Source: Prostheceraeus crozeri
Taxonomy: Eukaryota > Platyhelminthes > Polycladida > Euryleptidae
Direction of reading: 5' to 3'
NCBI GenBank assembly: GCA_907163375.1
Contig: CAJQUW010002196.1
Span: forward strand, 306,001 to 370,000
Length of the DNA stretch: 64,000 bases
This document shows, piece after piece, positions 10,013 through 23,152 of the stretch. The notes under the pieces are model-generated. The model searched no databases, had not been told where the DNA came from, and was given only the letters and a program-made list of their open reading frames with translations. The translations under genes were made by a program, and so were the position numbers. Within the stretch, counting starts at the first letter, position 1. Each line of letters begins with the position of its first letter.

Positions 10013-10294
10013 CAGTACTTCATGGATTGAATGTCGTCTGAATCTCTGATTGATTTTCTTGGGTCATCACCGAATGCAGAGACAACTAAATTGACATTTT
10101 CTTTTGACCGAGCAGTTCTCGGATGAACAGTGAACTTTTGGATGCCTTTTAATTGTGTCTCGACGTGGAGGTTCATAGTCATAAATGGCTTTCCATTGTC
10201 TCTGGACTTCTCAGATATTCTCGCATTTGAAATACCATTTTAAAACTTGTTTCCTTTCTTCAAATGTAAGTCGAACGCGATATTCACTTGACAT
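9990..10294 (-). pseudogene. Tc1/mariner-type transposase relic, N-terminal half, inverted
   Basis: Minus strand from ATG at 10294: MSSEYRVRLTFEERKQVLKW, a stop, then EVQRQWKAIYDYEPPRRDTI and, in another frame, KFTVHPRTARSKENVNLVVS and DDPRKSIRD. This is the helix-turn-helix DNA-binding part that precedes the DDE domain in the same transposase family. It faces the C-terminal half tail to tail, so the element was inverted internally. It contains at least one stop and one frameshift. Confidence 0.65.
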
Positions 10295-10299
10295 GACTA

Positions 10300-11610
10300 A
10301 TGTTTATCTGCATATGAAGGATGCAGACGACAATGAATGTTCATAAAATTCATATTCAAACAGCTTTCAAGTATGAGAAAATCGGTAATGACGTTTGGCA
10401 TGAAATACTATACATAGAAATCAAACAATGACACCGTACTTTGCAGTCATTGATGGTTTTTTAAACACAGTTCTAAATATTGCGATTTTGTAGAAATGGA
10501 ACCAGGACAGTTCTACAAGCATTGTAGTTGTGCTTTAAGAAGCAATTGAACTCATTAAAAAGTAAAACCCAGCGCCTAAAGGAGATTTTCAAAGTGGTGG
10601 GCCTTAATTGGCTGACCTACATGTATACGTTTCATAGACGTTCCATGATTTTTTATTGAGATTATTAAAAACAAAAATTCCATTTTAGAATTAAAACTTC
10701 AAATCAAGAACTCAAGCTATTTGCGGAAAACAAAATGAATTAATACTCATAAATTTCCATACCATGTGATTTCCACATTAATGACAACATTCTAAAATGT
10801 GATTCAACAGATTTAAGTTCAATATCAAAGCATCATACAATATCAAGAAACATATAAAACAATATCAAGAATTGTTTAATATCAAGGCATTCCTGATTCT
10901 TTCCAACATAATTTCATTTATCTTTTATTAAATAGGCCTAACAACATTTTAAATAAAAAGAATGGGAAACTATGTGATAATCAATTTTCAAATACTTCAA
11001 AGCAATTGTCTAGCATCTAGATAGATTATGCAATTGCATCCCATGCATGAAGCCTAAGTTTCATTTTTCATGCATTAATTAAATGCACCCCCATATCAAT
11101 CAGTAGCAATTAACTTTTATTTGCAGAAACCAATATCATCCTATATAATGATGTTGATTAAAATGTGGGCATGATTTCAGCATTCAGCATATAGCATAAG
11201 TTTCAGGTTTCAAGTGTCAATTGAATAATTGTCTTGCGAAAGGGAGAAAAGTAGTGCAGGTTCAAAGCAATGTCTTAGTTTAATGACATCATTCTAAAAC
11301 TGACTTTCAATAAACCCGCACTTTTGTACATTGCATTCAAAGTCAAAAAATACTACTGAAAATGAGCTTTATGCTCTGAACTGCAATTTAGCATGTCTGC
11401 ACAACAGTGTTTCTGAACATGTGTTCTGGACCATTGAAAAAAATTAATAAGCAAGCTTTCAAAAAAGTGCTTTATAGTTCTTATGTAAAATGCGCATGTT
11501 TCTAAACTTAGATCCTACTATTTAGATCCCATATTGATGAGTGGGCCAATGCCATGCACATAAGCTGCTCAATTAATGATGCTTTAGTCAAAGAAAAAAA
11601 AAAAACAACA
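10300..11610. other. No gene recognised
   Basis: AT-rich DNA with several short satellite-like phrases (AATATCAAG repeats near 10820-10880) and no coding or structural signal that I can support. Confidence 0.4.
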
Positions 11611-11616
11611 GAAGAT

Positions 11617-11617
<1 letters not shown>

Positions 11618-11660
<43 letters not shown>

Positions 11661-11678
11661 ACCCCCCCCCCCCCCCCA

Positions 11679-11706
<28 letters not shown>
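11618..11706. repeat. Poly-C tract (~89 bp)
   Basis: A homopolymer of C broken only by two single A bases (near 11661 and 11678), preceded by an A-run at 11594-11605. Such tracts are unstable and a frequent place for assembly or length errors. Confidence 0.98.
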
Positions 11707-11709
<3 letters not shown>

Positions 11710-14220
11710 TGCCAGTGAACCAGTTGTCTTAGTATCTGTCCTTCACTTGATGGGCAAATCCGAAGGTTCAGAAAGCTCTCAACAAATTGAGTAGTTAGAA
11801 GCAAGTATAGTAGGCCTTTTTGATTATAACCTCATTTGCACTTTGACAACTGTCTGCAATTGATTTGAATTGATTAAAGGTAGGCCTATTTTATTAACGC
11901 GGGTAGTTGTCCGACGTCGAAGTGAAATTACAATTAACCGCCAAAGGGGTGTGCCACACCCAATATAGTATACATTTAAATGTTTTATTGTTAATGAAAT
12001 CTAAATTAATATAGGTTAATTAGGAAACTTTGTCGTAATCAAAGGATTTGGTGGGAAATTGGCCAGTTTTTGGTACACCTTGTACCTGGAAACTCAATAG
12101 ATGTCTAGTTTTCGACTCTAAATGTTGAGATGTGTAAGGAAGGAATATAGCGAGTTTCCTGGGGTTCTGACTATGTTCAGCTATCCACGAACCACTTCAG
12201 GTAAAAACAGGAACTTCCAAAAGGATAAGCGAACAACTGGTCTGCATTAATTAATCATCATCATTCATTCTCTTATTAATATTTTCATTGATGCAAACAT
12301 TTTGCAATATCCATTCATGCCAACCGCATACCGGTATCAAACTCGTCTGTGTCAATTATGTTCTATGTTGGAAATGCTTACAAAGCCTTTTTAAAATAAC
12401 AGAGCCTCACTTCAAACCCTTGATGAATATCTTTCTTTTTCGTTTTTTACTTTATAAATATGGTAGGTTTGTGGGTGTTGACCGAAAAATGTGGTATCAT
12501 TAACAAATACTATATTCAAAGCATTTCCCCTAAATTTTCTATGCTTTGTCCAGAACATAATTTCATCCTAATCAGTTTCATGATCATAACTTCCAGCACC
12601 ACTTCAAAAAATCCTTTGAGTTAAAATCTGGCCAATATTTCATCAGAAGCACGGCTGATAAAATAAAAAATTAAGAAGGTGGCATTTTGGTTCGTGCGGT
12701 AGTTACAAAACCACCTCATTTTACATAAATGGAATATGTGCTTGCTCAATAATAAAAATAAACCGCAACGTCAATGCTCCAAGCAACCAAAATAAATCTA
12801 CGCTCCCCGACCTGAAAATTTTCTTTTTATCCAACCAATGGAGACAACGAAAAAAACATAACAAAAGAGGAAAATAAATATAAAGAGTTTTGGATGTAGA
12901 AACAGTGGTAAGCGGTTAAACCACTTTTTCCATTGATATTGGCACAAATGGAGGGGTCGGGTAAAGAGTGCCGAACAATTATTTTTGAATGAAAAAAGGC
13001 AAAAAGCGAGCACAGAGTGCCCCTAAAACCCTGCCACATTTGCGATCAAGAGAAATAATCCTCCGTGATGATGTGGCCCGAAACAAAAATATCTGTAGAA
13101 ATAAGTGAAGTCAGTTAGATCGTTTGTATTCAAGACAGCAGGTTCACGAACTTGAACACCCTTTAAAAAAAAAAGAAATTGCACTCCGCCAATGGTTAAT
13201 CATAGGAAGAATTTCGGTCAAAATGCAATCTTCGTCCGCATATCTTTATTGATATTTTTTCAAGGACCACCAAATTTTTAATGTCCTTCTCCCATTAGAA
13301 GTGGACATTTTAATTAGGGTCCTTCCATACTGAGACGTTAGATTTCTGTGTTTGTATAACGTGCTTGAAAATACTTATGAAAGAAACACAAGTGAAATAA
13401 TCGAAAAAATTTTGAATGCGCTTGTTTTGTTGTAATCAGGACCTTAGTTTCACACCCAACGGCGAGTTCTTTTCTTTCAAAATTCACATATTGAATCCCA
13501 CATCGACTCCAACAACGAATCCCACAATATGATCAGTACCTGAAAGATGACCTTTTTATGGCGGGACTCTGGCTGCCGACTAAATCTTTTTTGTCAGAAA
13601 AATAGTGAATGTGGTTTGGGTCTTAATTAATCAAAACGTGCCCATGAATCCCGAACTTTCAATCATTTTGGGAAATAGAATATTGCCATGTCCTGCAAAA
13701 ATGACAATATTTTCTCAAAAACAGTTTGTTGGTTACCACTTGAACGTAAAACAGCGCATTGCTCTTTAACCAAAATTTTTTTTGTTTTTTTTGTTTTTTT
13801 TACGCCGCATTTTGGCCAAGAAACGTAATCTGTACAGGAAAAGTCGCACCGAACCAATCTCTACTATTCCGCGTTACCAGCTAATTTTTTTGCTCCTGAA
13901 AATACAAGAATGCTGTGTCCAAGTTCTACAAGTGATTTGAATACAATATCATAAACAACAGAGAAAGATAGCAATACCTTCTTCTTTCAGATGTTAGATG
14001 AAATTATAGTAATTGAATAAGCGTCACCTTTATTTTTTCCAACAAAAAAATATTGCAAATCGCATGAACATGATATTATTTCCTTTTTTCGACTCATTCC
14101 AAAAGGCGGAAGAGTATTTAAGATCTATGATAATCTTTTGTTCTGGTTTTTTCGTGTCTGACAACGAATTCATTCCTTCTTTCAATCCCTCGGTTGATGA
14201 TAGGGTGGACCTATACAGTG
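11710..14220. other. No gene recognised
   Basis: AT-rich DNA. Open frames here are short (up to 78 codons), lack family motifs, and look like chance. Confidence 0.4.
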
Positions 14221-14224
14221 TCAC

Positions 14225-15857
14225 GTTTCCAATTGTTTTATTTGGATAGCTGAAAAGCTCAAAAAGTTACCTGAAAAAATTCTCTTTCACTCTGATTATC
14301 TTCCTCCAATTTTTCTTAAACGCCTCGCTGACGAATTATCAGTCCCTTTCCAAATACTTTTTTGAAACATCTCGTACCACCGGCTGCATTCCCAATGCAT
14401 GGAAAAGATCTGTGATTTTTCCTCTTTTTAAATCGGGCAATCGATCTGTTGTGGAGAATTACAGACCAATTGCGCTAACTAGTGTTGTGTGCCGTGTTAT
14501 GGAGACCATCATTGGTGATCGTCTGTCTGACAATTTGAATATAAATAACATTATCACGAACAATCAACATGGATTTCTAAAAGGACGCTCATCGTGCACA
14601 AACTTACTATCTTGTTTTACAAAAATGATTGGACTGCGGCTGTAAATGCAAAGCAACAAGTGAATGTTGATAAGCATTGATTTTTGCAAAAGCCTTTGAT
14701 ACTTTGCGCCATCGGAAACTTTTGCTGAAATTAGAATCATACGGTATCAAGTTTGAGCTATTGCATTGGATTCATGAGTTTTCTGTGTGGTCGTATCCAA
14801 ACTGTAGTAGTTGATGACAGTTTATCCAATAACATGCTAATCTCAAGTGGGGTCCCACAAGGCTCAGTGTTGGGGCCACGGCTATTTTTGATTTACATTA
14901 ATGACATTTGTAATGCTATCAATGCGGATTGTAAATTTTCTCTTTTCGCTGATGACCTTAATCTGTACACGTCGGAAGATGTTGAACAGATGAACTCTTT
15001 ACAAGACTCACTCTCAGACATCAGTAGACAAGTGGCAATTGTCTATCTCCATTCCGAAGACTAAATCTATATCGTTTGGTTCAACATTTAATCGGGCATA
15101 TCATTTGAACAATGTGAGCATCAATCCATCATCTGAGTTTCGCAATATTGGTGTTCTTTTCACATCAGATCTCAAAGTTTCCTTCCATGCAACGATGTAG
15201 CCACAAAGGGAATGTCTCGAGCTTATTTGGTCTTGCGTTGTTTTTCGACTAATCAATCATCTCATCTCATGAAGGCAGATATTACATATGTTCGACCATT
15301 AGTCGAATATTGTTTCTCAGGTATGGATGGAGTCCTTATCGCATTAAGGATATTAAAGTGGTCGAAAAACTACAAAATACTACACCAAAAATGCATGTCG
15401 ACGAGCCAACTTGACTTTCTCTGATTATAAATCCCTCCTTTCTATACTAGGCATTGAATCTCTTGAGGCGAGAAGGATCTTTTTGGACTTAGTATTTGTA
15501 TATAAAATGATCAATAACGAGGTCGACTTGCCCTTCGATAATTTTTTCCAGTTCTCCGACACCATCACACGAGGACATTCTTACAAACTGAAAGCGCTCG
15601 GAACTCCACATTATGACTGCAGACGCTATTTTTCAGTCACCGAATAGCGGCGATTTGGAACAGTCTACTGGACACCGTGGTTAAGGCGGAATCAGTTCCT
15701 ATTTTTAAAAAGAGACTTCGAGAGTACGATTGTTCATCGCATTGTAAAGTATTCAAATAATGTTTTTTTGTTGGTTCGGGTTACGCGTAAGTGTTGCTCT
15801 AGCAACCTGTGTCACCTATTGTACTTTCTATACAATAAAAAATTCATTCATTCATTG
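14225..15857 (+). pseudogene. CR1/Jockey-like LINE, 5'-truncated RT relic
   Basis: Reading in several frames: PEKIPFHSDYLPPIFLKRLA; WKRSVIFPLFKSGNRSVVEN and YRPIALTSVVCRVMETIIGD (RT motif region 1-2); NQHGFLKGRSSCTNLL; SGVPQGSVLGPRLFLIYIND; FADDLNLYTSE (catalytic FADD); then the C-terminal YVRPLVEYC and ARRIFLDLVFVYKMINNEVD. The 3' end has CAATAAAAAATTCATTCATT, an (ATTC)n tail typical of CR1/Jockey-group LINEs. The 5' part with the endonuclease is missing. At least four frameshifts make it dead. No target duplication was identified. Confidence 0.88.
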
Positions 15858-15859
15858 TT

Positions 15860-17540
15860 GTCACAGCTGGTAGTACCAACACCTGGAATATTCATGAAAG
15901 TCACTTTTCCAATTGCCTCAACTTTGACAAGTTGCCTCTGTGACTAAGCACAGTGCTTTTCCATAATTAGGTTTCCATAATGATAATTTCCATAATCCTA
16001 CTCCAAGCACTATCGTTCAGCGTTGATGAAAAGAAGAGCAGTAGTGAAGCTGACAATGAGAGAAAGCTGCAGTGCATTCCTCGGAATGGCTGTCAGCAAG
16101 ATTTAAACGAAAACCAATCCCTGTCAGCATTTATCGAAAATACTCATAACTTACATGTAAACTGGAGAATTCAAGGTGTTCCACTAACTAGATTTTCCAT
16201 AATTTGAGCTCTATACCTGTCATACTTTCTGAGATTTTTGACAAAATGTAAATATGCTCGAGAACTGTCCAAATTCGGAAATCGAAAGGCTTCAGAGAAC
16301 AAAATTTGTAGGAATGAATTTATTGCCAAATATGACTGATGTAGTCTCGGGTTATAAAAGGAGCATATTAGAGAGTGTCCTAAAACGATAACGTCTGTGA
16401 GTAACTTGGAAAAAGATGGCAAAAATGATGTCGCACAAGTAGAGGAAACACAATTGTGTATAATATTCATTGGACAAAAATCTTTGAAAGCTACAATTAC
16501 TTGTAACTTCAAAAATACAGTAGCAATCGACTACAAATTCGGATTTCAAACGGCCATGCGCTTTTGTCGATAAATTGAGTGGATTCACCACATAAACCGA
16601 TTGGCTGGAATAGTCACATTATTCGAGTCAAATGCATGCAACAGGTAGTGAATACAATAAATTGAAAGTTTGGAAAATGAGGCAAGAATATTGTAGTATT
16701 GAAAGCATTTTATCCAATCAGTCTAGTACTTCAGAAAATAAAGGACCAGCCATTCATATTTTAAGATATGAGAGAAGTTCATGTTAAAATATTTCCTTCA
16801 TTCTTCCAAAACAAGCGCATGGCCTTTCAGCCGCTGGAGGAGACCATCATCAGGGAAAATTAATGGCCTGTTTATCATGGCATTATCATGCATTAATTTT
16901 ATCTGGCTGGGACGATGTCGCCGGTACGGCTGAAAGACATCGTGTTTGTTTGGGAGAATAAAGGTTATCAACAAAGAATTCACCTATCTTAAAAAAATTA
17001 AAACACTTTGATGCACCAATTGTTTGCTTTTGAGTTGACCTTGCATTGTCCATAAACAGCAAATCGATTTTATGAATATCAGATAAGCAATGATGATGCC
17101 GATTTCTATTAGACGTAACAAAACATATGATGTGAGGTATGGAATTTAGGTTCTGAAAGAAATTTTAGTGGTAGAATGCGTTGGAACTCATTTGGTAGTC
17201 AAAGCATAATGTGTACGAAATTGATGCATGATATTTGACATGCGTGATTAAATAGGCAAACACTGCGGTTGTGATGTAGGTATTAATGCATATCTACAGT
17301 GAGGGTAAAACTGCTTTTCAAGACGATTCGAAATGTCTTCAAAGCAATGAAATACTGTGACATCGATTTTGAAGCAGTCAAAGTACAGTGCATTATCTCT
17401 CTGTATATGAGATACATTCCTTGATGTGATCATTGAGTTCTATTTGGATGTAGTGTCTGTACTGGTTAATGTTCTTCTTGATTCTTAGCCGTGAGTTAAT
17501 CTCTACAAGATGTGCTCGCTAACTTTCTCTTGGAGTCATC
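15860..17540. other. No gene recognised
   Basis: Short open frames only (up to 113 codons, minus strand 16171-16512), without recognisable motifs. Confidence 0.4.
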
Positions 17541-17749
17541 ATTGTTCACCACTTCGTTCGGCGTGCCAGTTCAATTTTCTCGTTTAAACAACAATTCTTG
17601 TCGAGCTTACTCATCGCTAAACAACTCATTGCAGAAGATCTTCTTGACTTCCAGACATAAGAGTTGATAACACAAAAAAATTGAAAAAATAATATAGGAA
17701 TCCTCCCTCTGTTCCGATGAATGAATTTTGAAATTCTGCTGCTCTCGCC

Positions 17750-18440
17750 TGAAGAAATTTCAGCATTCCTGTGAAATGAGTTTCGTCCAGCATTTCCAAC
17801 ATAAATTGACGAAGATGCATTAGACCGCCAGTTACCTCCATGGCCTACTATTCCTCCTTCATATAGCCACGCCATTGCCACTTGTTGAACGTGCTCTGTT
17901 GGCAGAGGTCCTTCAGCATTTTCCAAACATAAATTGACGAAGATGCCATAGTCCCCGCCTGTTCCTCCCTGGGCCTTCCAATTCCTCCTTCATATAGCCC
18001 GCCCATTTCACTTGATTGAACGAGCTCTGTTGGCAGAGGTTCTCCAACATTTCCAAACATAAATGACGATGATGCCATAGACGCCAGGTTCTCCCTGGCC
18101 CTCCAATTCCTCCTTCATATAGCCCGCCATTTTCCACTTGTTGAACGAGCCTGTTGGAAGAGGTTCCTCCAGCATTTCCAACATAAATTGGACGAAGATG
18201 CCCCATAGACGACAGTTCCTACATGGCTTCCAATTCATCCTTCATATAGCCCGCATTTCCACTTGTGGAACGAGCTCTGTTGGCAGAGGTTCCTCCAGCT
18301 TCTCAACATAAATGACCGAAGATGCCATAGACCCGCAGTTCCTCCTGGCCTCCAAATTCATCCTTCATATAGACGCCATTTCCACTTGTTTGAACGAGCT
18401 CTGTTGGCAGATGGTTCCTCAACCATTTCCACATAAATTG
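17750..18440 (-). repeat. ~126-bp tandem repeat, about five copies, possibly coding
   Basis: The marker TTCATATAG recurs near 17858, 17988, 18114, 18241 and 18364, giving periods of 123-130 bp. On the minus strand a unit near 42 codons would encode variants of ASSSIYVGNAGG, LPTELVQQVE and GLYEGGIGGPGR. Copies differ mainly by one-base indels, so the frame changes from unit to unit. It could be a repeat-protein exon with uncorrected read errors, or a decayed minisatellite. Confidence 0.75.
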
Positions 18441-18849
18441 ACGAGATGATGCTGGAGTATCGCCAACTCTGGCTCATCGACAATCCTTGGGTGTGGAGGA
18501 CCATGTTCTTCAAGATTTGCACTTGCTCTTCTGATGCCCATTCCAGCTGAATCAACTCTTTCCAATACTCCATTCGCATACCTGGTTCTGTAATGTGAAT
18601 TGACCGATAAGCAGATTCTTCTTGATTTCTCCTCGCTGTCCATTCCTCTTCCATGCATAAGCACAGCTACCCTCTAATGATGGAAGTAGTCCCATAGATA
18701 TCATGTCTTCTTGATGAACCACTGCTGCCTCACCGAAGCCAATATTCACTTTGCATATACTTTGCTTCCATATTCCATTAACAGCTGCTCCAACAGTTGA
18801 ATATTCTCCGCTAACAGGCAAGCGATTTCTCTCCACTATGTTTCACGAC

Positions 18850-19454
18850 CATCAAAATCCATCTATTCTAGTCATGTTGGAACCAGCTTTTGTATTGGGT
18901 ATATAAATGGAAGAAGACGGTATGTCTCTATTGGTGGTTTGTTCCAATGGAAGTCGGAGATGATCTGTACTACGCTCTGGAGAGAGTGTTTGTCCCCTGA
19001 ATGTTGTTTGATTTCCTTGTATGAGATGCACCACTTCGATGGAAATACTGCTGACACGCCCATTTGTCGGTTGCCTCCGTTCATAATTTTATGGATTGTT
19101 GCGTAGTTATCACCATGATGGTCGTCAGTGGAAGGATTACTGGAAGATGTGAAAGACCATTTCGATGGAGAAGAGGATGAAAGAGCCGCTGTTGTTTCCA
19201 CCTGGAAGAAAGAGGAATTCAATAGAGGTGAACTTATTGGTTGTTGAATTAGTCGTTTAATGATAACCAATCGGTTGGAATGTTGCCAGTATTGGTTCGA
19301 AAGTCATATCAAAAATAACGATTGATGGATTATCAACACTCAGCGTTTCGGGGCGCACTGATAAATAAATCAAGCGGGTGAAAGGTGCATTGTGATGGAC
19401 AATGTTCAAAGTTCCCTTATTCTCTCTGCATTTCTGAATGAACCGTTCATCCAC
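18850..19454 (-). CDS. Possible exons of an unidentified gene
   Basis: On the minus strand a 65-codon frame (19257-19454, with APFTRLIYLSVRPETLSVDN) is followed by a good acceptor-like tract (CCTCTTTCTTCCAG near 19201) and a second frame to about 18872 (SSSPSKWSFTSSSNPSTDDH, then MGVSAVFPSKWCISYKEIKQ). No known family is recognised. It lies upstream of, and on the same strand as, the tandem repeat at 17750-18440, so the two might belong to one gene. Confidence 0.25.
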
Positions 19455-19459
19455 TTGAT

Positions 19460-20670
19460 TTGATCTTGTTGTTCATACCGTGATCATTGGACGTGATCCC
19501 GAATACGTGGTGTGTTAATGATCCATATAACTGCTCTTTTTTGAAGAAAAATGGTAGTCGTGTAGAATTGCTGTTTATTAGCCTATATTAGCTATTGGCT
19601 AAGGAGCAATCAGATCTAATACTTTCTCGATATTCTAATAAGCTTTCAAGTCTACATTTGTTGTAGCTGAAAAGCACAAGACTCTACAATTCTCAAAGGA
19701 ATCCGAAGAGTATTGCTTGTTATACATGTACTCATGACAGAAGCGTTTTAGCAAATTAAAATAATAAATGCGCCAAAATTATTGATAATTATTATTTAAC
19801 TATTGTGATTATTAAAATAATTAATCTAACATAATAATATAATATTTGCGGAAATATTGTCCACTGATTTCGAACCCGTCACCATCCTTTGCTAGCGAAA
19901 TTCAGCTATACACTCAAGCGGATTCAAAGTCAGTTTGTAGTTGAGGGACATGTTCCGCGACAAATTACGACTTGCGCACTTCAAGTAAGATTCGAGCCTT
20001 ATGCGGATTCTGATAATTGATTATAGTGATGGACTTCTTTGAAAAGGAGCATTCACGAAGGAAAATATGAAAATTGCTCTTTCTGTTTCATGCTGCTGAG
20101 ATGCTGGTTTGTGATGCTTTATTTTCTATTTTGTTGTCCGAGAGACTTATATTTGTTTTATTTTACTGTATGTCTTAATTCTAGCTGCCGATTGCATTTA
20201 TCTAGATTCGTTTTGTGACCCACTAATGAGACATCGACCTAACGGTATCCCCACTTGCACATACAAATGCATTATGCTTTCTTACTTCAGCAGCTGTTCG
20301 GTGTCTTCATATTTATAGGGTCCATCGATTATATTCGAACCTCTTGTATGTAAGAAGTTGTCGTTTCATGTCGTTTTAGAATTGATGCGATTTTCTCCGC
20401 AGCTGAATCAGTGGAACATCGCGATGCGATTTAGAGCCTTCCAAAGATGAGACATATCCTGAGGAATAGCGTCGGCTTCATTATCCTAAAATTTGTAGGA
20501 AGCAATGAATCGTCGACAACCGCATGCTAGGAAAAATCACGTTTGTGTTCAATGTTCATTGTTAACCTCAGAGACCTCGGAATCAGGATTTTTTCTGCTT
20601 TTCTTTTCTATTTTTGATATATCAACCTCTCATGCCATGCAAAATCTTCATTTTTGACATGTTTCTGCAT
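19460..20670. other. No gene recognised
   Basis: AT-rich DNA with no open frame of note and no recognised repeat. Confidence 0.4.
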
Positions 20671-20675
20671 GTGAT

Positions 20676-20935
20676 ATATTACTGTCCGTTTCATAAATAG
20701 TGGATATCCTAAAAATTTGAATAATAAAACATATGTATGATACAGATAAGCATTTTTCATGTTATTTCATGTCCCCCCCTTAAAAAATATTTAATTTTTT
20801 TTAATGTCTTATATAATCTGATAAGCTATGATTACAGTGACGGTTCTTAAGAAGCTAATATTTTGTGACCATAACCTTATTGTCAATGGACATTACCATT
20901 TCGTCTAGGCATTGATTCGATGATTTACTGATTGT
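20676..20935 (+). mobile_element. MITE-like piece, plus-strand copy
   Basis: Starts at a terminal-like GTTTCATAAATAGTGGAT and contains a block (about 20815-20935) that matches the reverse complement of 23228-23365, including AGAAGCTAATATTTTGTG. It joins directly to a Tc1-like relic. Confidence 0.55.
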
Positions 20936-20936
20936 T

Positions 20937-21710
20937 TTCATTAAAAATGGATAACCGTATACATCGCTTAACTTCAACTTTGTCTAACTCCGCAACTTGA
21001 ACGTATTTCTCTGAAATTTGAAGAGATGTCAGTTGTGCTTACTAATTCATTGTGGAAATTTCAAGCATGATTATTGAGTTGTTTTCCTGTTATAGATAAA
21101 AAAGTAGTAGATAATTTGATCTTATTTAGCAATGTTTCACAAAATCTTACCCTAACTCTTATAAAAGTACAGTTGTTATCTTTTGTGAGGTAATATGTGG
21201 TCTACATGACCAAAAGATATGAAGCATAAACAAAAATAAAGTTAATACGGTCAATCAGAGCAGTTTAGCAACATTATTCATCAAACTATATTATAACTGC
21301 TAAATGTGATCAACTGGACTTCATGTTCACCATTGCTTCCTGTCTCGTTGCGGTGGTGTTGGAAGCAAGTCATGATTGCTTTCAGCTAGAAATCTATCTC
21401 TTACAGGTTTGAAAACAATACATTAGCACACAATTGTTAAATAAGAGATCGCTATTCTCAACAGGCAAAGTGTCGCATTGCTAGAACAAAGGTTTTCTTT
21501 GAGAGCTACAAGCAAGAGACTAATGTCCATTACACAAATTGTGCATCGATGGCATAATGATGATTTCGACGATGTAGTAAAGAGGGCTCATTGGGCCGTC
21601 ACGCAAAACATCCAAACGTAGGTCCGACTTAATTTTGAGATTTGTTGAAGTTGTTCAAGTCTCTCGTTTTACTGAGTTGGCTGCACTAGACTCGATCTCC
21701 TGGCAGATCC
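20937..21710 (+). pseudogene. Tc1-like transposon relic, plus strand
   Basis: Homologous over about 700 bases to the reverse complement of 24000-24710. Shared blocks lie at about 20937-21130, 21190-21420 and 21450-21600. It begins near CATTAAAAATGGATAACC, a diverged form of the terminal motif seen at 24676-24700. A short DNA-binding-like peptide, SITQIVHRWHNDDFDDVVKR, appears near 21520-21590. The catalytic part is absent. Strongly decayed. Confidence 0.6.
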
Positions 21711-21719
21711 CATAGAGAA

Positions 21720-22700
21720 TTGTTAATTATATATAATAGTGTAATGATATGATAGCATTTTGTTAGTCTTATTTCTTATTGTGCGGGTTTGGCAGTTTTG
21801 ATAATTTATATTTATAAGGTAAACAGATGATAGATATAAAAAGGAAATAAATGTACTAAAGCAATGTATGGAAGAATAGGGAATTGAAAATCAATATAAA
21901 AGCCTAGGAATGAGATTATATAATAAAATAAAAAATGAGATGTAAGATAATGGGAATAATAGTGTAATTTATATATACGAAAAATATAATTAAAATAAAA
22001 TTAATTATAAAAGAAAATGTATGGTGAAAATGTATATATATACAATGGGATGTTTAGTTTTAATGTTAATGTTCGAAATCCTGTTTATAATGTATATTGA
22101 TAAAAAAATCAGCTAGGAAATGTAGTTTGTAAAAATACGATATATATTTAAATATGGAAATGTATATATATGTGGAAAATATGTATGTAATGATATAATG
22201 ATAATTATGTATAGACCAAATAATAATGTAAAATTGTTGTATAAACTATGTATAGTAAAATTAAATTTCAAGTGAAATGTTTATTTAGTTGATATGTATT
22301 TCTACTGGTTATAAATTAAATGTAAAATTATATGATTATTTTAGAATAATTTATGTTAACACTCGATGTTAAGTGATACTAAGGTATAATAATTAGATGT
22401 TAGAAATTATAATGCAAAGTAGTTATGTTTTAACGATGGTAGATAATATGGAAATATAAATTTTTAATAAAAGTCAATAATTATGAATGTATTAATTGTT
22501 GAGGGATTGTGATAAAAACAATGATTAAAATGTATGAATTATAGATTATTTAATTGATGATTTACAATGTAATTGTTATATATAATTTGATAAAATGATT
22601 GATTTTATGTACAATTGTATTATAAGTATGATAATTAATGTTATCGAGATCTAGAAATGTTATTTGGGTTGTTGTTTTGGTGGAGGGTTTTGGACGTTTT
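21720..22700. other. AT-rich, C-depleted stretch
   Basis: About 1 kb of A, T and G with only a few percent C on the plus strand. Many TATATA and AATGTATA phrases occur, but there is no regular period. It is followed at 22740-22790 by a purine-rich GAGGAGGGAG tract. Confidence 0.7.
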
Positions 22701-23152
22701 CCAGGTATGTTGTATGGATTTGTTAGCTTGTAAGGGGCTGTGACATTTAGAGAGAGGGGAGAGTGAGGAGGAGGGAGTGGAGATGTGATTTAAATGTTGT
22801 ATTGTTAGGTCAATTGATTGGGGTCACCTCTCATGTACCTATATCGTAAGAACATGGAATTAATTATGTATATTAGTCTTATTAAATAAATTTATAAGAA
22901 TTTACTTTGTTATGTTTTATTAATGAGTGTTACATGTATTTGTATCTATGTTTAATGTCGTATTTTACCTAAATCAAATGTTTTGAATTTAGACCTAGTA
23001 TAAGATTATATATCCCCCTCCTCCCCCACAATTTTAATATGTTTACAGTGTGTAAAACATCATGTAATATAATGTGTATTTGATTTGTTAATAAGTATAT
23101 GTTGGCGCAAAATAGATTTATTGATTAAAATTTTTTTGTATATGGGTTATTT

